NCBI RefSeq assembly: GCF_026626665.1
Contig: NZ_JAPNKE010000002.1
Location: forward strand, 228,501 to 292,500
Reading direction: 5' to 3'
Length of the DNA stretch: 64,000 bases
Source: Nannocystis pusilla
Lineage (GTDB): Bacteria; Myxococcota_A; Polyangia; Nannocystales; Nannocystaceae
Below, in pieces: positions 45,274-54,054 of this stretch. Position 1 is the first letter of the stretch; every line of letters begins with the position of its first letter. A program made the position numbers and the translations under genes. The notes below the pieces were generated by a model that searched no databases, was not told where the DNA came from, and saw only the letters and a list, made by a program, of their open reading frames with translations.

Positions 45274-45674
45274 ATGGCCGAGGAGGGGTTCTGCTGCGGT
45301 GCGTGTGCCCACCTGGCGGCGGTGGGCGAGGACGAGGAGGCGCCGGCAGGCCGTCGCTTCGCTTCGCGCTGGCCGAGGACAGGCGCCCGCGAGACGCGTG
45401 GGTGGTGTTCGGCGGCCGCGCGGTCGCGCTCGAGCGGGCCGTCACGGTCATAGGTCGCGCGCCCGGCTGCGACCTGGTGATCGAGGACGTGACGCTGTCG
45501 CGCCGGACTTGCTCGCTCAGCTTCGACGGCGCGGGTCATTGCATCGTCACCGATCTCGACAGCGCTTGCGGCGTGGTCGTGAACGGCCACAAGGTCACCC
45601 GCGCGGGGCTGCATGCGGGCGATCGCGTGTATGTGGGGAGCGTCGTGTTCGTGGTCGAGCCGCGGGCGGAGTGA
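45274..45674 (+). pseudogene. FHA-domain protein, frameshifted
   Basis: Short FHA protein whose gene follows the group II intron. From ATG 45274 (AGGA about 7 bases upstream) it reads MAEEGFCCGACAHLAAVGED then EEAPAGRRFA; at about 45355-45366 the sense moves to another frame as LAEDRRPRDAWVVFGGRAV and continues through a clear FHA domain (VIGRAPGCDLVIEDVTLSRR, then SACGVVVNGHKVTRAGL, YVGSVVFVVEPRAE). The join lies in a CTTCG CTTCG direct repeat: removing one 5-bp unit, or adding one base, gives about 131 or 133 residues. The FHA part binds phospho-Thr; the partner kinase is unknown. Confidence 0.7.
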
Positions 45675-45714
45675 GCGGGTAGATCGGCGGTTCTCTTGGC
45701 GGTATGATGCGCCG

Positions 45715-46188
45715 ATGGCCATGCAGAGCGACCTGCTCGGGACGTGGATCGAGGATACGTACGATCCGGACGAGGACACCGAAGACCGCTACGACCGCAT
45801 GATGGAGCTCCACGTGCTCGTGCTGAGCCGGGACGCGGCGGGGCAGAAGATCGCGCGCTACGGGCAGATCTACGCGTCAGACTACGGAACCGACGAGAAG
45901 TACGGCGAGGGGACGTTCCGCGCGACGAAGGACCGGGTGGTCGTCGAGCTGCCTGCTTTGAGCGATCGCAGCAATGCGGCGGGGATGGGCTACGAGAGCC
46001 GGCGCTGGCACGTGCGCGCGTGCACGCTCGAGTTCCGGCGGCTCGAGGAGGACGACGAGCACGTGCTGACGAGCCACCTGGACCCAGGTGCGCCGACGGT
46101 GCCCAAGGCGCGCTTCGTGCGAGTGACGGACCCGAGCTGCGAGCTCGCGCTGCTCGACGAGCTGGCGGTGTGCATCCGCGGCGGATAA
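45715..46188 (+). CDS. Small soluble protein of unknown function
   Basis: 157 residues from ATG 45715 (ATG 45721 is equally good). Starts MAMQSDLLGTWIEDTYDPDE, and the LLGTWIED opening with a beta-rich remainder (ARYGQIYASDYGTDEKYGEG, FRATKDRVVVELPAL, CTLEFRRLEEDDEHVL) looks like a small lipocalin- or barrel-like domain, but no family is recognised. No signal peptide. Follows the FHA gene by 40 bases on the same strand, so they may be co-transcribed. Confidence 0.7.
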   Translation: MAMQSDLLGTWIEDTYDPDEDTEDRYDRMMELHVLVLSRDAAGQKIARYGQIYASDYGTDEKYGEGTFRATKDRVVVELPALSDRSNAAGMGYESRRWHVRACTLEFRRLEEDDEHVLTSHLDPGAPTVPKARFVRVTDPSCELALLDELAVCIRGG

Positions 46189-46363
46189 GTGCGCGCGAGG
46201 CGGCGAATCGGCGCACCCGGTGGTGCGCGTGCTGACGCCGCAGTGCCGGGGTCTTGATTTTCGACCCGGCGAGCTCAATGGAGTCGAGGTCGGGCGAGCA
46301 CGCGGCGGGTCGACGACCGTCGCGGCGCGCACCAGGGGAGCCCCTGTCGCGCCGCGCCGTCTC

Positions 46364-47155
46364 TCACGCGACCGAGCGGATGGTGCCGCCGTCGACGCGC
46401 AACACGGCGCCGCTCATGTACGCCGCGTGCTCGCTAGCCAGGAAGGTGACCGCGGCGGCGATCTCGTCGGGGTGGCCGAGGCGCCCGACGTCGTTCGGCA
46501 CCATCTCGCGCACCAGCGTCGGCTCGATCTCCTCCCATGTGCTGCCCCAACCGCGCTGCTTGCCGATCTCGCGCAGGAACTGCTCGACCGCGGGCACGAG
46601 GATCGCCCCGGGCGCGACCACGTTCGAGGTGACGCCGGTGCCGGCGAGCGCACGCGCCAGCGACACGGCCAGGTTGTGGCGTGCCGCGAGCGCCGCCTGG
46701 TAGTCGGGCTGCATCGGCATCGGCTGGATCGCCAGGCCGCCGCCGATCGTGATCACGCGCCCCCAGCCCCGCTCGCGCATCGCGGGCACGAGCCGGTGGA
46801 CCATGCGCACGCCCGAGATCACGTTGAGGTCGAGGCTCTGGGCCCACTGCGCCGGCGTGGTCTCGAACCAGCTCGCGTGGTGGTATGCGCCCGCGTTGTT
46901 GACCAGCACGTCGACCGGCCCCGCCGCCCTGGCGACCGCATCGGCGGCTTCGTCACTCGTCAGGTCGCCGAGCGCGACGGTCGCGCTGCCGCCGTCTACC
47001 CGGATCGCCGTCGCCACTGCCTCGGCGCGCCACGCGTCGCGCCCATGCACGACGACGTGAGCGCCTTCGCGGGCCATCATCTTCGCTATCGCCTCGCCGA
47101 GGCCCGAAGTGGAGCCGGTGACGAGCGCGCGCTTGCCAGAGAGGTTCGTGTTCAT
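46364..47155 (-). CDS. Short-chain dehydrogenase-like protein lacking the catalytic lysine
   Basis: 263 residues from ATG 47155. Cofactor loop TGSTSGLGEAIAKMM, NNAGAYHHASWFE, and the C-terminal MSGAVLRVDGG are classical, but the active-site stretch reads ITIGGGLAIQPMPMQPDYQA then ALAARHNLA: the Tyr is present, the Lys four positions later is Leu, and the usual Ser region is Gly-rich. It may be catalytically impaired or use another residue. Divergent from a LysR gene 84 bases away, which probably controls it. Confidence 0.82.
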   Translation of the reverse strand: MNTNLSGKRALVTGSTSGLGEAIAKMMAREGAHVVVHGRDAWRAEAVATAIRVDGGSATVALGDLTSDEAADAVARAAGPVDVLVNNAGAYHHASWFETTPAQWAQSLDLNVISGVRMVHRLVPAMRERGWGRVITIGGGLAIQPMPMQPDYQAALAARHNLAVSLARALAGTGVTSNVVAPGAILVPAVEQFLREIGKQRGWGSTWEEIEPTLVREMVPNDVGRLGHPDEIAAAVTFLASEHAAYMSGAVLRVDGGTIRSVA

Positions 47156-47182
47156 GGGTCACAGACTGAGGCTCGGGGCGCT

Positions 47183-47236
47183 TCGTGATAACAGAGACAA
47201 ACCGCGCTGCATCATCACGATTTTTGCGATAATCGC
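47183..47236. promoter_or_regulatory. Divergent promoter/operator of the SDR-LysR pair
   Basis: TCGTGAT (47183-47189) and ATCACGA (47214-47220) form an inverted repeat 24 bp apart, and GCGAT A ATCGC (47226-47236) is a second small palindrome right before the LysR GTG. The stretch is AT-rich for this genome. Fits a LysR binding region; inferred. Confidence 0.5.
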
Positions 47237-47239
47237 CCG

Positions 47240-48195
47240 GTGCATCGCTCTGGCCTGATCGAGCTCGAGGCTGTCCTCGCCGTCGCGCGCCGCCGCAGCT
47301 TTCGCGCGGCCGCCGCTGACCTCGGCATGTCGCCGACCGCCCTGGGCAACGCCGTCGCCCACCTCGAGGAGCGGCTCGCCGTGCGGCTCTTTCACCGCAC
47401 GACGCGCTCGGTCGCGCTCACGGCCGCGGGCGAGGCCTTCGTCGCCGAGGTCGCGCCAGCGGTCGCCGCCATCGCCAGCGCCACCGAGCGGGCCCGCACC
47501 GCGAGCGCGGAGCTGTCGGGCACGCTGCGCATCAACAGCTCGCTCGGCGGGGCGCGGCAGCTCCTGACGCTGGCCGTGGCCGAGTTCGGGCGCCGCTACC
47601 CGGCCGTCACCGTCGAGCTCGTCACCGACCGGCGCATGGTCGACATCGTGCGCGAGGGCTTCGACGCCGGCATCCGGTCGCGCGAGAGCGTCCCGCGCGA
47701 CATGATCCGCGTGCCCATCGGCGGCTCGCTCTCGTTCGTGATCGTCGGCTCGCCCGCCTACCTGCGCGCTCACGGCCGGCCGGCGACTCCAGACGACCTC
47801 GCGCGCCACCGCTGCGTCAGGGTCCGCACCGCGCCGGGCGCCGAGTACCGCTGGCCGCTCGAGCGCGGACGCAAGCGGCTCGAGGTGGCGGTGTCCGGGT
47901 CGCTCATCGTCGACGAGCCCCACCTGATGCTCGAGGCCTGCCGCCGCGGCGTCGGCCTCGCGTACCTGCCCCGCTGGCTCGTCGACGCCGACCTCGCCCA
48001 GGGGCACCTCGCGCAGGTGCTCGACGACTGGACCCCGGACACGCCCGGCCTCTGCCTCTACTACCCGACCGGCCGCAACCCCCGGCGCCGCTGCGCGCCT
48101 TCGTCGCCCTGATCCGCGCTGCGCGCCGGGCCGGGGTCGACAACCAAGCCACCGCGACGTCGAAGCTGCCGAACGCCGCGGGGAAGCCGGGATAG
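47240..48195 (+). pseudogene. LysR-family regulator, frameshifted near its C-terminus
   Basis: From GTG 47240. Winged HTH (LIELEAVLAVARRRSFRAAA, LGMSPTALGNAVAHLEERL, LFHRTTRSVALTAAGE) and effector-binding domain (LSGTLRINSSLGGARQLL, MVDIVREGFDAGIRSRE) of the DmlR/AaeR-like group. The frame as read ends early at 48112 with a nonsense tail (RNPRRRCAPSSP). Adding one C to the run of five at 48079-48083 gives the expected RNPPAPLRAFVALIRAARRA and a stop at 48195 (318 residues). The truncation touches only the last helix, so function may survive even if real. Likely regulator of the divergent SDR gene. Confidence 0.82.
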
Positions 48196-48270
48196 GTCGT
48201 CGCGGCCTGCGACCGCGATCGCCGGGTCGCCGCCTGCATCGAACGCGGCGATGCGGGGCGGTCGGAGCGT

Positions 48271-50598
48271 TCAGCCGCCGAGTTCGGCCGCGCGCGCCTC
48301 GGCCAGCTCCCACATGCGGATGTAGCCCTCGGCCGAGCGGAACAGCGGCTCGAGGTCCGCCTCGTCGACGGCGTCGCGGCGGGCGTCCTCGAGGAGCTCG
48401 GGCAGCAGGCCGATGTGGGCCAGGCCCTCGGTGTTGAAGTCGATCTCGCGGTTGCCGACGACCGGCGGGGTGAACTCGATGTCGCCGGCGAACGACGAGA
48501 AGGGGTAGGTGACGGGGTCGGTCTGCGGGAGCGGGCACACGCCGTCGCCGAAGCGCGGGCCGCGGGCGCCGGCGAAGCCGTTGAGGTCGAAGCCGAAGCC
48601 CTCGGCCGGGTAGCCGCCGTTGTCCATGATGAACTGGATCTTGTCCTTGAAGCCCTGCACGGTGGTGCCGGGGGCGTCGCCGCGGCAGACGCCGAAGCCG
48701 CCGGCCGAGACGCCGCCGAGCTCGTAGAGGACGCCGCCGTTGTTGCGCCCGTGGCTGCCGATCGGCGGGTAGCTGGCGGCCTGCAGCAGCTCGTAGGCGC
48801 GCACGTAGGACCACTGCGGGAGGTGGTCGACCTCGATGATCATGCCGCGCGCCATCATCTGGCCGATCATGTGCTCGCCCAGCGCGGTGAGGGTGGCGTT
48901 CTGACAGTAGGGGCCCTCGAGCGCGGGCTCGGTGATCTGGCCGAGGTACATGCCGGTGGTGGTGAGCGGAGCGGTCGCGAACTTGCTGTTGTCGATCGGC
49001 GCGGGCGAGTCGTAGACGTCGCGCGGCATGTTGAGGCCGCCGAAGTTGACGTTGCCGCTGTCGAAGCCGCCGACCTGCGGGTCGGGGCAATCGAGGGTGA
49101 AGTTGGACCAGTGGCCGCTGTTGGCGAAGTTGCCGAGCTCGATGAAGGCGCGGTCGCCGTCGCCGGGCGAGAACTTGTTGTCGTACTTGTGGACCGGGAA
49201 GACGGCGCGCACGCCGAGGTCGTAGTAATGGTCGAGCTGGGCCTCGACGTAGGCCTCGTCGCAGGTCGGGTCGCCGTCGTGCGGGGTGAGCTTGCAGTCG
49301 AACAGGTTGGAGGTCTCGATGCCGAGGATCACCGCCAGCTTGCCGCCGGCGATCACCTCGCGCGCCTCGGCCGGGGTGTGGACGACGCGGAACCACCCGA
49401 GCCCGGGCCCGCCCGACTGGGCGTCGATGTAGCGCTCCATCGCGTAGGTCTCGTCGATGATGCGGTCGACCGCGGTCATGTCGTCGCAGCCGTAGCGGCT
49501 CTTCTGGATGCCCTCGCCGATCATGAAGTCGCAGATGATGGCGTTGGTGGTGGCGTGCTGGACGACCAGGCGCAGACCGGCCAGGTAGGCCCGCTGCAAC
49601 CACATGTAATATTGCGTCTGATGGGTGGAGCGCCGCGGGCCGTTCGGCCACTCGGTGAAATCAGGGTACCCGGCGGTGGCGTGGGCGTCCTCGCTGAGCT
49701 GCTTGGCGACCAGGTCGGGCAGGAGGCTGGCGAGGTCGGCCTCCTCGTTGCCGGAGTTGTCGAAGATGTAGCCGAAGAAGTCCTTGCGCCCCATCTCGCC
49801 GTGGGAGATCGAGCAATCGGGCAGAGCATGCTCGACGCCGAGGCGGTGATACGCGCCGCCGTGGAACAGGCCGCCGCCGCCGAAGGCGTAGTTGGAGTGG
49901 ATGTGCGAGTGGGTGTCGACGATGCCGTAGAGGTCGCCGTCGTCGAACATGGTGCGGGAGATCTGGCCGCTGGCGTCGAGGCTGAGCTCGGGGTGCTGCT
50001 TGCAGCCGTCGGCGGGCTCGAAGCTGACGGGCACGCCGTCGTCGGCGAGCGCGTCGGCGCCGAGCAGGCGGTCGTTCCGCCGGTTGCGCAATTGATACTG
50101 CGACCAATCGACGGTCGAGGTCTCGAGGGTCCATTCGGCGCCCGAGACGTAGGCGTCGTCGATGAGGGTGACGTCGGACTGCAGCGCGGTCTGGCGCAGC
50201 AGCGGGCCGTCGTCGGCGACGAGGTAGCCGCCGTCCTGGTCGTAGAAGAGGTAGGTGCCGAGGTCGGCGGCCTTCATGGTGAAGCGGGCGGCGCCGGCCT
50301 TGTCGGCCGCGAAGGCGAAGCTGGCCGGGTCGCCGGCGGCCAGGTAGCGGTCGCCGCTGCGCAGCGAGAAGCAGCCACCGGCGAACTTGTAAGTGTCGAG
50401 CATCGGCGGCTCGCCGGTGGTCTCGGTCTCGCCGGTCATGCCGACGGTGGTCGTCGGCACGGTGCTCTCGCCGGTCTCGCTGGGATCCGTGCCGCTGCTC
50501 GTATGCTGCGTGTCGCTGGCGGCGTCGGTGGCCGCCGGATCGGTGGAGCAAGCAATCAGCGCAGTCAGGCCAAGCGGAATGAAGTAGAGGTGGCGCAC
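48271..50598 (-). CDS. Amidohydrolase/membrane-dipeptidase-like lipoprotein
   Basis: 775 residues from ATG 50598; signal ends at Cys17 (IPLGLTALIACS). A Thr/Ser/Gly linker to about residue 65 is followed by a beta-trefoil-like region (about 70-210) and a metal-dependent barrel related to peptidase M19/amidohydrolases: GIVDTHSHIHSNYAFGGGGL (metal His pair), GKLAVILGIETSNLFDCKLT, GVRAVFPVHKYDNKFSPGDG, MIIEVDHLPQWSYVRAYELL and PIGSHGRNNGG. Myxobacterial and actinobacterial members of this kind are uncharacterised; exported peptidase or deacetylase activity is plausible. Complete, with no frame problem. Confidence 0.8.
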   Translation of the reverse strand: MRHLYFIPLGLTALIACSTDPAATDAASDTQHTSSGTDPSETGESTVPTTTVGMTGETETTGEPPMLDTYKFAGGCFSLRSGDRYLAAGDPASFAFAADKAGAARFTMKAADLGTYLFYDQDGGYLVADDGPLLRQTALQSDVTLIDDAYVSGAEWTLETSTVDWSQYQLRNRRNDRLLGADALADDGVPVSFEPADGCKQHPELSLDASGQISRTMFDDGDLYGIVDTHSHIHSNYAFGGGGLFHGGAYHRLGVEHALPDCSISHGEMGRKDFFGYIFDNSGNEEADLASLLPDLVAKQLSEDAHATAGYPDFTEWPNGPRRSTHQTQYYMWLQRAYLAGLRLVVQHATTNAIICDFMIGEGIQKSRYGCDDMTAVDRIIDETYAMERYIDAQSGGPGLGWFRVVHTPAEAREVIAGGKLAVILGIETSNLFDCKLTPHDGDPTCDEAYVEAQLDHYYDLGVRAVFPVHKYDNKFSPGDGDRAFIELGNFANSGHWSNFTLDCPDPQVGGFDSGNVNFGGLNMPRDVYDSPAPIDNSKFATAPLTTTGMYLGQITEPALEGPYCQNATLTALGEHMIGQMMARGMIIEVDHLPQWSYVRAYELLQAASYPPIGSHGRNNGGVLYELGGVSAGGFGVCRGDAPGTTVQGFKDKIQFIMDNGGYPAEGFGFDLNGFAGARGPRFGDGVCPLPQTDPVTYPFSSFAGDIEFTPPVVGNREIDFNTEGLAHIGLLPELLEDARRDAVDEADLEPLFRSAEGYIRMWELAEARAAELGG

Positions 50599-50936
50599 GA
50601 TGGCCAGTGTATCCGAGCGGACTCAGCCGGTGGCCGGCGCGAACGATGAGCCCTGGTTCATGCCGCGGGCGCGGCGTGGATTTGCGCATGGAGCAGGCAG
50701 CTCGCGGCGCGTGGACCTCGACCCGTCCGAGCGTCGGCTGGGGGCCGACGCTGGCGGCAGACCGCAGTTCGCGGGGCCGTGGCGATGAAAGAGGAGCGGC
50801 CGGAGCGGCCCGCAGCGGGCGCGAGGCCGGGGAGACCTCCGCGGCCATGCGCGGGAGATCGCGCGAGGCTGCCGGTGGCACGGTCAAACGGCCATCGCGT
50901 CTCGCAGGCGAGGTCCGGCGGCCCCGAGGCGTCTCG
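50599..50936. other. Spacer
   Basis: 338 bases between two minus-strand lipoprotein genes; nothing recognisable seen. Confidence 0.3.
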
Positions 50937-52192
50937 CTACTCGGCTTGCACGTAGAGCGAGAACGGGAAGTTGCCCTGCATGTCGACGAAGGTGGCGTCG
51001 GGGACGTCGATCACGAACTCGTGCTCGCCGGCGCTGGCGGCCCCCCAGGGGATGATGCGGGTGTCGATCACGTCACCCGGGCACCAGTTGCTGAAGGACT
51101 GCCAGTCCTCGTCCGATTGCGGGTAGGGGCCGTAGATGCCGTTGGGCTGGGTGTTGTACGGGCGGAACGGCTCGCACGAGGTGCGGCCGGGCTTGTATTG
51201 CAGGACCATCTCGCCGTCGACGTAGACGTAGTGGTCGCGGCGGATGTACTCCTCGCCGCCGGCGTTGGCGCCGTGGTTCGAGGTGATCAGCACGAGCTGG
51301 GCGTTGGCGGTGTCGGCCGGGAGCTCGAAATGGACGGTCTTGCGGGTGGTGCCGAGCTCGTCGCTGGCGCCCTCGGTGTATTGTTGAAGTCCTGAGAGAT
51401 GGCGACGGGCACCAGGTGATGGAAGGTCGGGGCCGGCTTTTTGCTGTCGGTGTAGAGCAGGAGGGTGCCGAGCTGGGTGTCGTTGCGGCCGGCGCAGCCG
51501 TCGACCTCCTCGTTGGCGGCGTAGGGCACGCCGAAGATGCTGAGCTCGAACCAGAGGTCGTACTCGGCGAGCAGCTCCGGGTCCTTCAAGATCGGCACGA
51601 GGTCGCTGGCCTGCCATTCGTAAGGCACCGTCATCGGGTGCTTGTTCATGTCCATGAAGGGAGTGATGAACCGCGCGACCTCGATGCGGTCGACGTCGGC
51701 GGGCACGTAGGTCTGCGCGCCCTTGGGGACGAGCGCGAGGTTGACTCCGCCGAGCCGATCGTAGTTGTCGCACAGGGCGCCGACGATGACGCCGAGCGTC
51801 AAGGTGGTCTGCACCTTGGCCTGCATCTCCTCGGTGAAGCGGGTGGCCACCAGCGCGTTGCTGTGGCGGATGACGCCGTCGGGGATCGGCTCGTCGACGG
51901 TGGCGGCGTAGCCGTCGTAAAACACGATGTCCTGCAGGACGGGGAAGGCCTCGGGCGCGGGCGGCGGCTCGTCGGGGCCGGTGGTGCTGACGTCGCTGGT
52001 GCCGGTCGGCGGCTCGGTCGCGGTGGTGTCCCCGGTGGTGCCGGTGGGCGCGTCGGTGGTGCCGGTGCTCTCGGGACCACCGGTATCGCCGGTGGTGCTG
52101 GTGCCTGTGCCTTCGTCGCCGCCCCCGGGATTGGTACACGCGGCGAGCAGGGCCAATAGACAGACACACGAGGTCAGACGAGGCAGGCTCAT
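50937..52192 (-). pseudogene. PNGase F-like lipoprotein, frameshifted
   Basis: About 418 residues if repaired, from ATG 52192; signal ends at Cys19 (CVCLLALLAAC), with a Thr/Gly linker to about residue 70. The first half (FYDGYAATVDEPIPDGV, VARFITPFMDMNKHPM) runs to QDFNN at about 51380; the sense continues in another frame as YTEGASDELGTTRKTVHFEL and into a segment matching the C-terminal jelly-roll of peptide-N-glycosidase F: ITSNHGANAGGEEYIRRDHY, VYVDGEMVLQYKPGRTSCEP, FRPYNTQPNGIY, FSNWCPGDVIDTRIIPW. One missing base at 51378-51385 explains the break. Expected to bind or cleave N-linked glycans on proteins; the catalytic Asp and Glu were not verified. Confidence 0.72.
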
Positions 52193-52463
52193 CGTCGGAG
52201 CGTACCAGAACGCGGGCGCGAGAGCGCGCGCGAGGGAGGCGTCACGCGGTGGCCGGTCCGTCCCGACGCGGCCGGCGACGGCGGAGGGCCGTGCTACCGG
52301 CTGCAGCGGCGCTGGCTCACGCGCCCGCGAGCTCGGAGATCTGACTCGCAGCGTCGGAGGTGAGGGGAGAGCAGGCCGGAAAAGAGAGAAATGGTGGCAC
52401 TCGTGCGCGATGAATTCGTGGCGGTGCGAGCGCGACGACGCGAAATAGCGAGATGAACTATGG

Positions 52464-52485
52464 GACATGTCCTTTGGGAAATGTG
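52464..52485. repeat. Phased palindromic element
   Basis: GACATGTC (52464) and GAAATGTG (52478), 14 nt apart, in the spacer upstream of the PNGase F-like gene (52193-52543), which otherwise shows no gene. Confidence 0.65.
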
Positions 52486-52543
52486 ATTCGACGCGCTCAC
52501 AGGGGGGCCACGGCGCGCGGCGCGGGCGTGTTCCTGAGGCGTC

Positions 52544-52700
52544 GAGCCGGCGGAGGAGCTGTTCATGGTGGTCATCACCGACCACGGTCTGCCGGACGGG
52601 AACGACTTCCTGGTGAAGTTCGACGAGATGCTCACGGAGAGCGGGCCGCACTGCATCGTCGATTCGGTCGCCGACGCGATCGTGAGCTCCCAGGTTCGGG
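52544..52700 (+). pseudogene. Possible gene remnant
   Basis: A stretch with strongly coding-like third positions: EELFMVVITDHGLPDGNDFL then VKFDEMLTESGPHCIVDSVA and DAIVSSQ, opening after a TGA and with an ATG at 52565. It then dissolves into Arg/Ala-rich non-coding-like sequence overlapping the Cys-rich gene on the other strand. Looks like the beginning or middle of a deleted gene; no family recognised. Confidence 0.35.
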
Positions 52701-52765
52701 CTCGAGCGGACGCTCCGCCGCGATTCGCGGTAGTCGGCGCGGGCGGGGCCGCGGGCCCGGGGCGG

Positions 52766-53280
52766 TCATTCGAGGGCCTGGGCGAGGATCTCCAGGTCCT
52801 CGCATACGCCGATGCAGTCCTCGCCGCCGCTGGCGGGGTCGCAGTCGTCGTTCGGGTCGTCGATGCACACCTGGCCGGCGGCGCATTCGGAGCCGTCCGG
52901 ACCGCCGCAGTGGGCGATCGGCGGCTGCATGCAGATGCCGAGGCAGTCGGCGCCGCCGGCGTCGGGGTCGCATTGTCGCTCGGATCGTCGACGCACGGCT
53001 GGTCTCCCGGGCAGTCGAAGCCCGCGACGCCTCCGCAGGAGACGGGGTCGCTGGGCTGGCAATGTCCGGGGCAGTCGCTGTCGCCCTGGGCAGGATCGCA
53101 GTCGTCGGCGCCGTCGTCGCGGCACTCCAGCCCCTCGGGGCAGAGCAGGCCGACAGGGCCGGCGCAGGGGATGAGGTCGGACGCGTCGCTCTTGCGGGCG
53201 TCGGTCGATTCTTGATCGCAGGCGAAGCCGAAGGCAAGGGTGAGCGCGATCCAGGCGAGGTTTTGGTGCTTGGTACGCAT
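52766..53280 (-). pseudogene. Cys-rich three-repeat lipoprotein, frameshifted
   Basis: From ATG 53280; signal ends at Cys21 (IALTLAFGFAC). Three similar Cys-rich units follow: CPEGLECRDDGADDCDPAQG, CPGDQPCVDDPSDN and CAAGQVCIDDPNDDCDPASG, each ending in a short GxDCxGxC. In the second unit the frame breaks near 52967-52972 (DNATPTP instead of DNCDPDAGGADCLGIC); one missing base explains it and gives 171 residues. Acidic/Cys pattern suggests calcium or disulfide-stabilised surface protein. Same general class as other lipoproteins here. Confidence 0.68.
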
Positions 53281-54054
53281 GTTTTTCCCTGACCCGGCCG
53301 AGGGCATCGGCCACGCGAAAAGCGAGCGGGCAGCGCCGAGAGCGGGCGTATCGCGGCGAGAAGTCGAAATAACGGCGATCGAGCGCGGGCCGGCCGACGC
53401 GGGGTGGCGCGGAAATGCGTGTCCACAATGGGGTGAGCGCAAAACACGCGCGTGGGATATCGATGCACATGCAGCGGGCTCGGGCGGGCGGCGAATGATG
53501 CCTCCAGGCGAGGCCGCGCAGTCGGCGACACAATGCGAGTGCGATGATTGCGAGGCTCGCGGTGTTTGCTGCGATCGAGGATGTCGGGCGTGACGAGGGC
53601 GGTCGGTGCGAGGGCGCCGGAGCGGGCCCGACACCCGGCGAGGCATGGTTCCGACGAGGAGAGGGTCGATCGCCGACCGGTGCTCGCCCACGTTGTGTCG
53701 GATCCCGTCGCAAGCCGGACGGGACGAGGGACGGAGGCGAGCGCGAGCCGGGCGAACATTGCGCCGGAGGTCGCCGAGGGTGCGAGGGGCCGCGCGAGCC
53801 GGGTGATCGCGAACATTGCGCCGGAGGTCGCCGTGAGGGGTGCGAGGGGCAGCGCGAGCCGGGAGATCGCGAACATTGCGCCGGAGCTCGCCGAGGGGTG
53901 CGAGGGGCAGCGCGAGCCGAGAGATCGCGAACATTGCGCCGGAGCTCGCCGTGAGGGGCGAGGGGCAAGGGGCGAGGTGCCGGGTGCGAGCGATCACGAC
54001 GCCGGCGAGGATGAACGCGGCGGCCGCGAGGTCGCGGAGCGGGCTGCGCCGTGA
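53281..54054. other. Divergent spacer upstream of the NACHT gene
   Basis: 774 bases without a convincing gene. Its last 300 bases hold the tandem repeat at 53743-53970. Should include the promoters of both flanking genes. Confidence 0.4.
53743..53970. repeat. Tandem repeat, about four units of 51-60 bp
   Basis: Units begin with GCGAGCC at 53743, 53794, 53854 and 53912 and each contains GAACATTGCGCCGGAG and a CTCGCCG or GTCGCCG block. The first unit lacks the GATCGC insert. No open frame of sense; sits 85 bases upstream of the EAD-NACHT gene. Confidence 0.8.
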
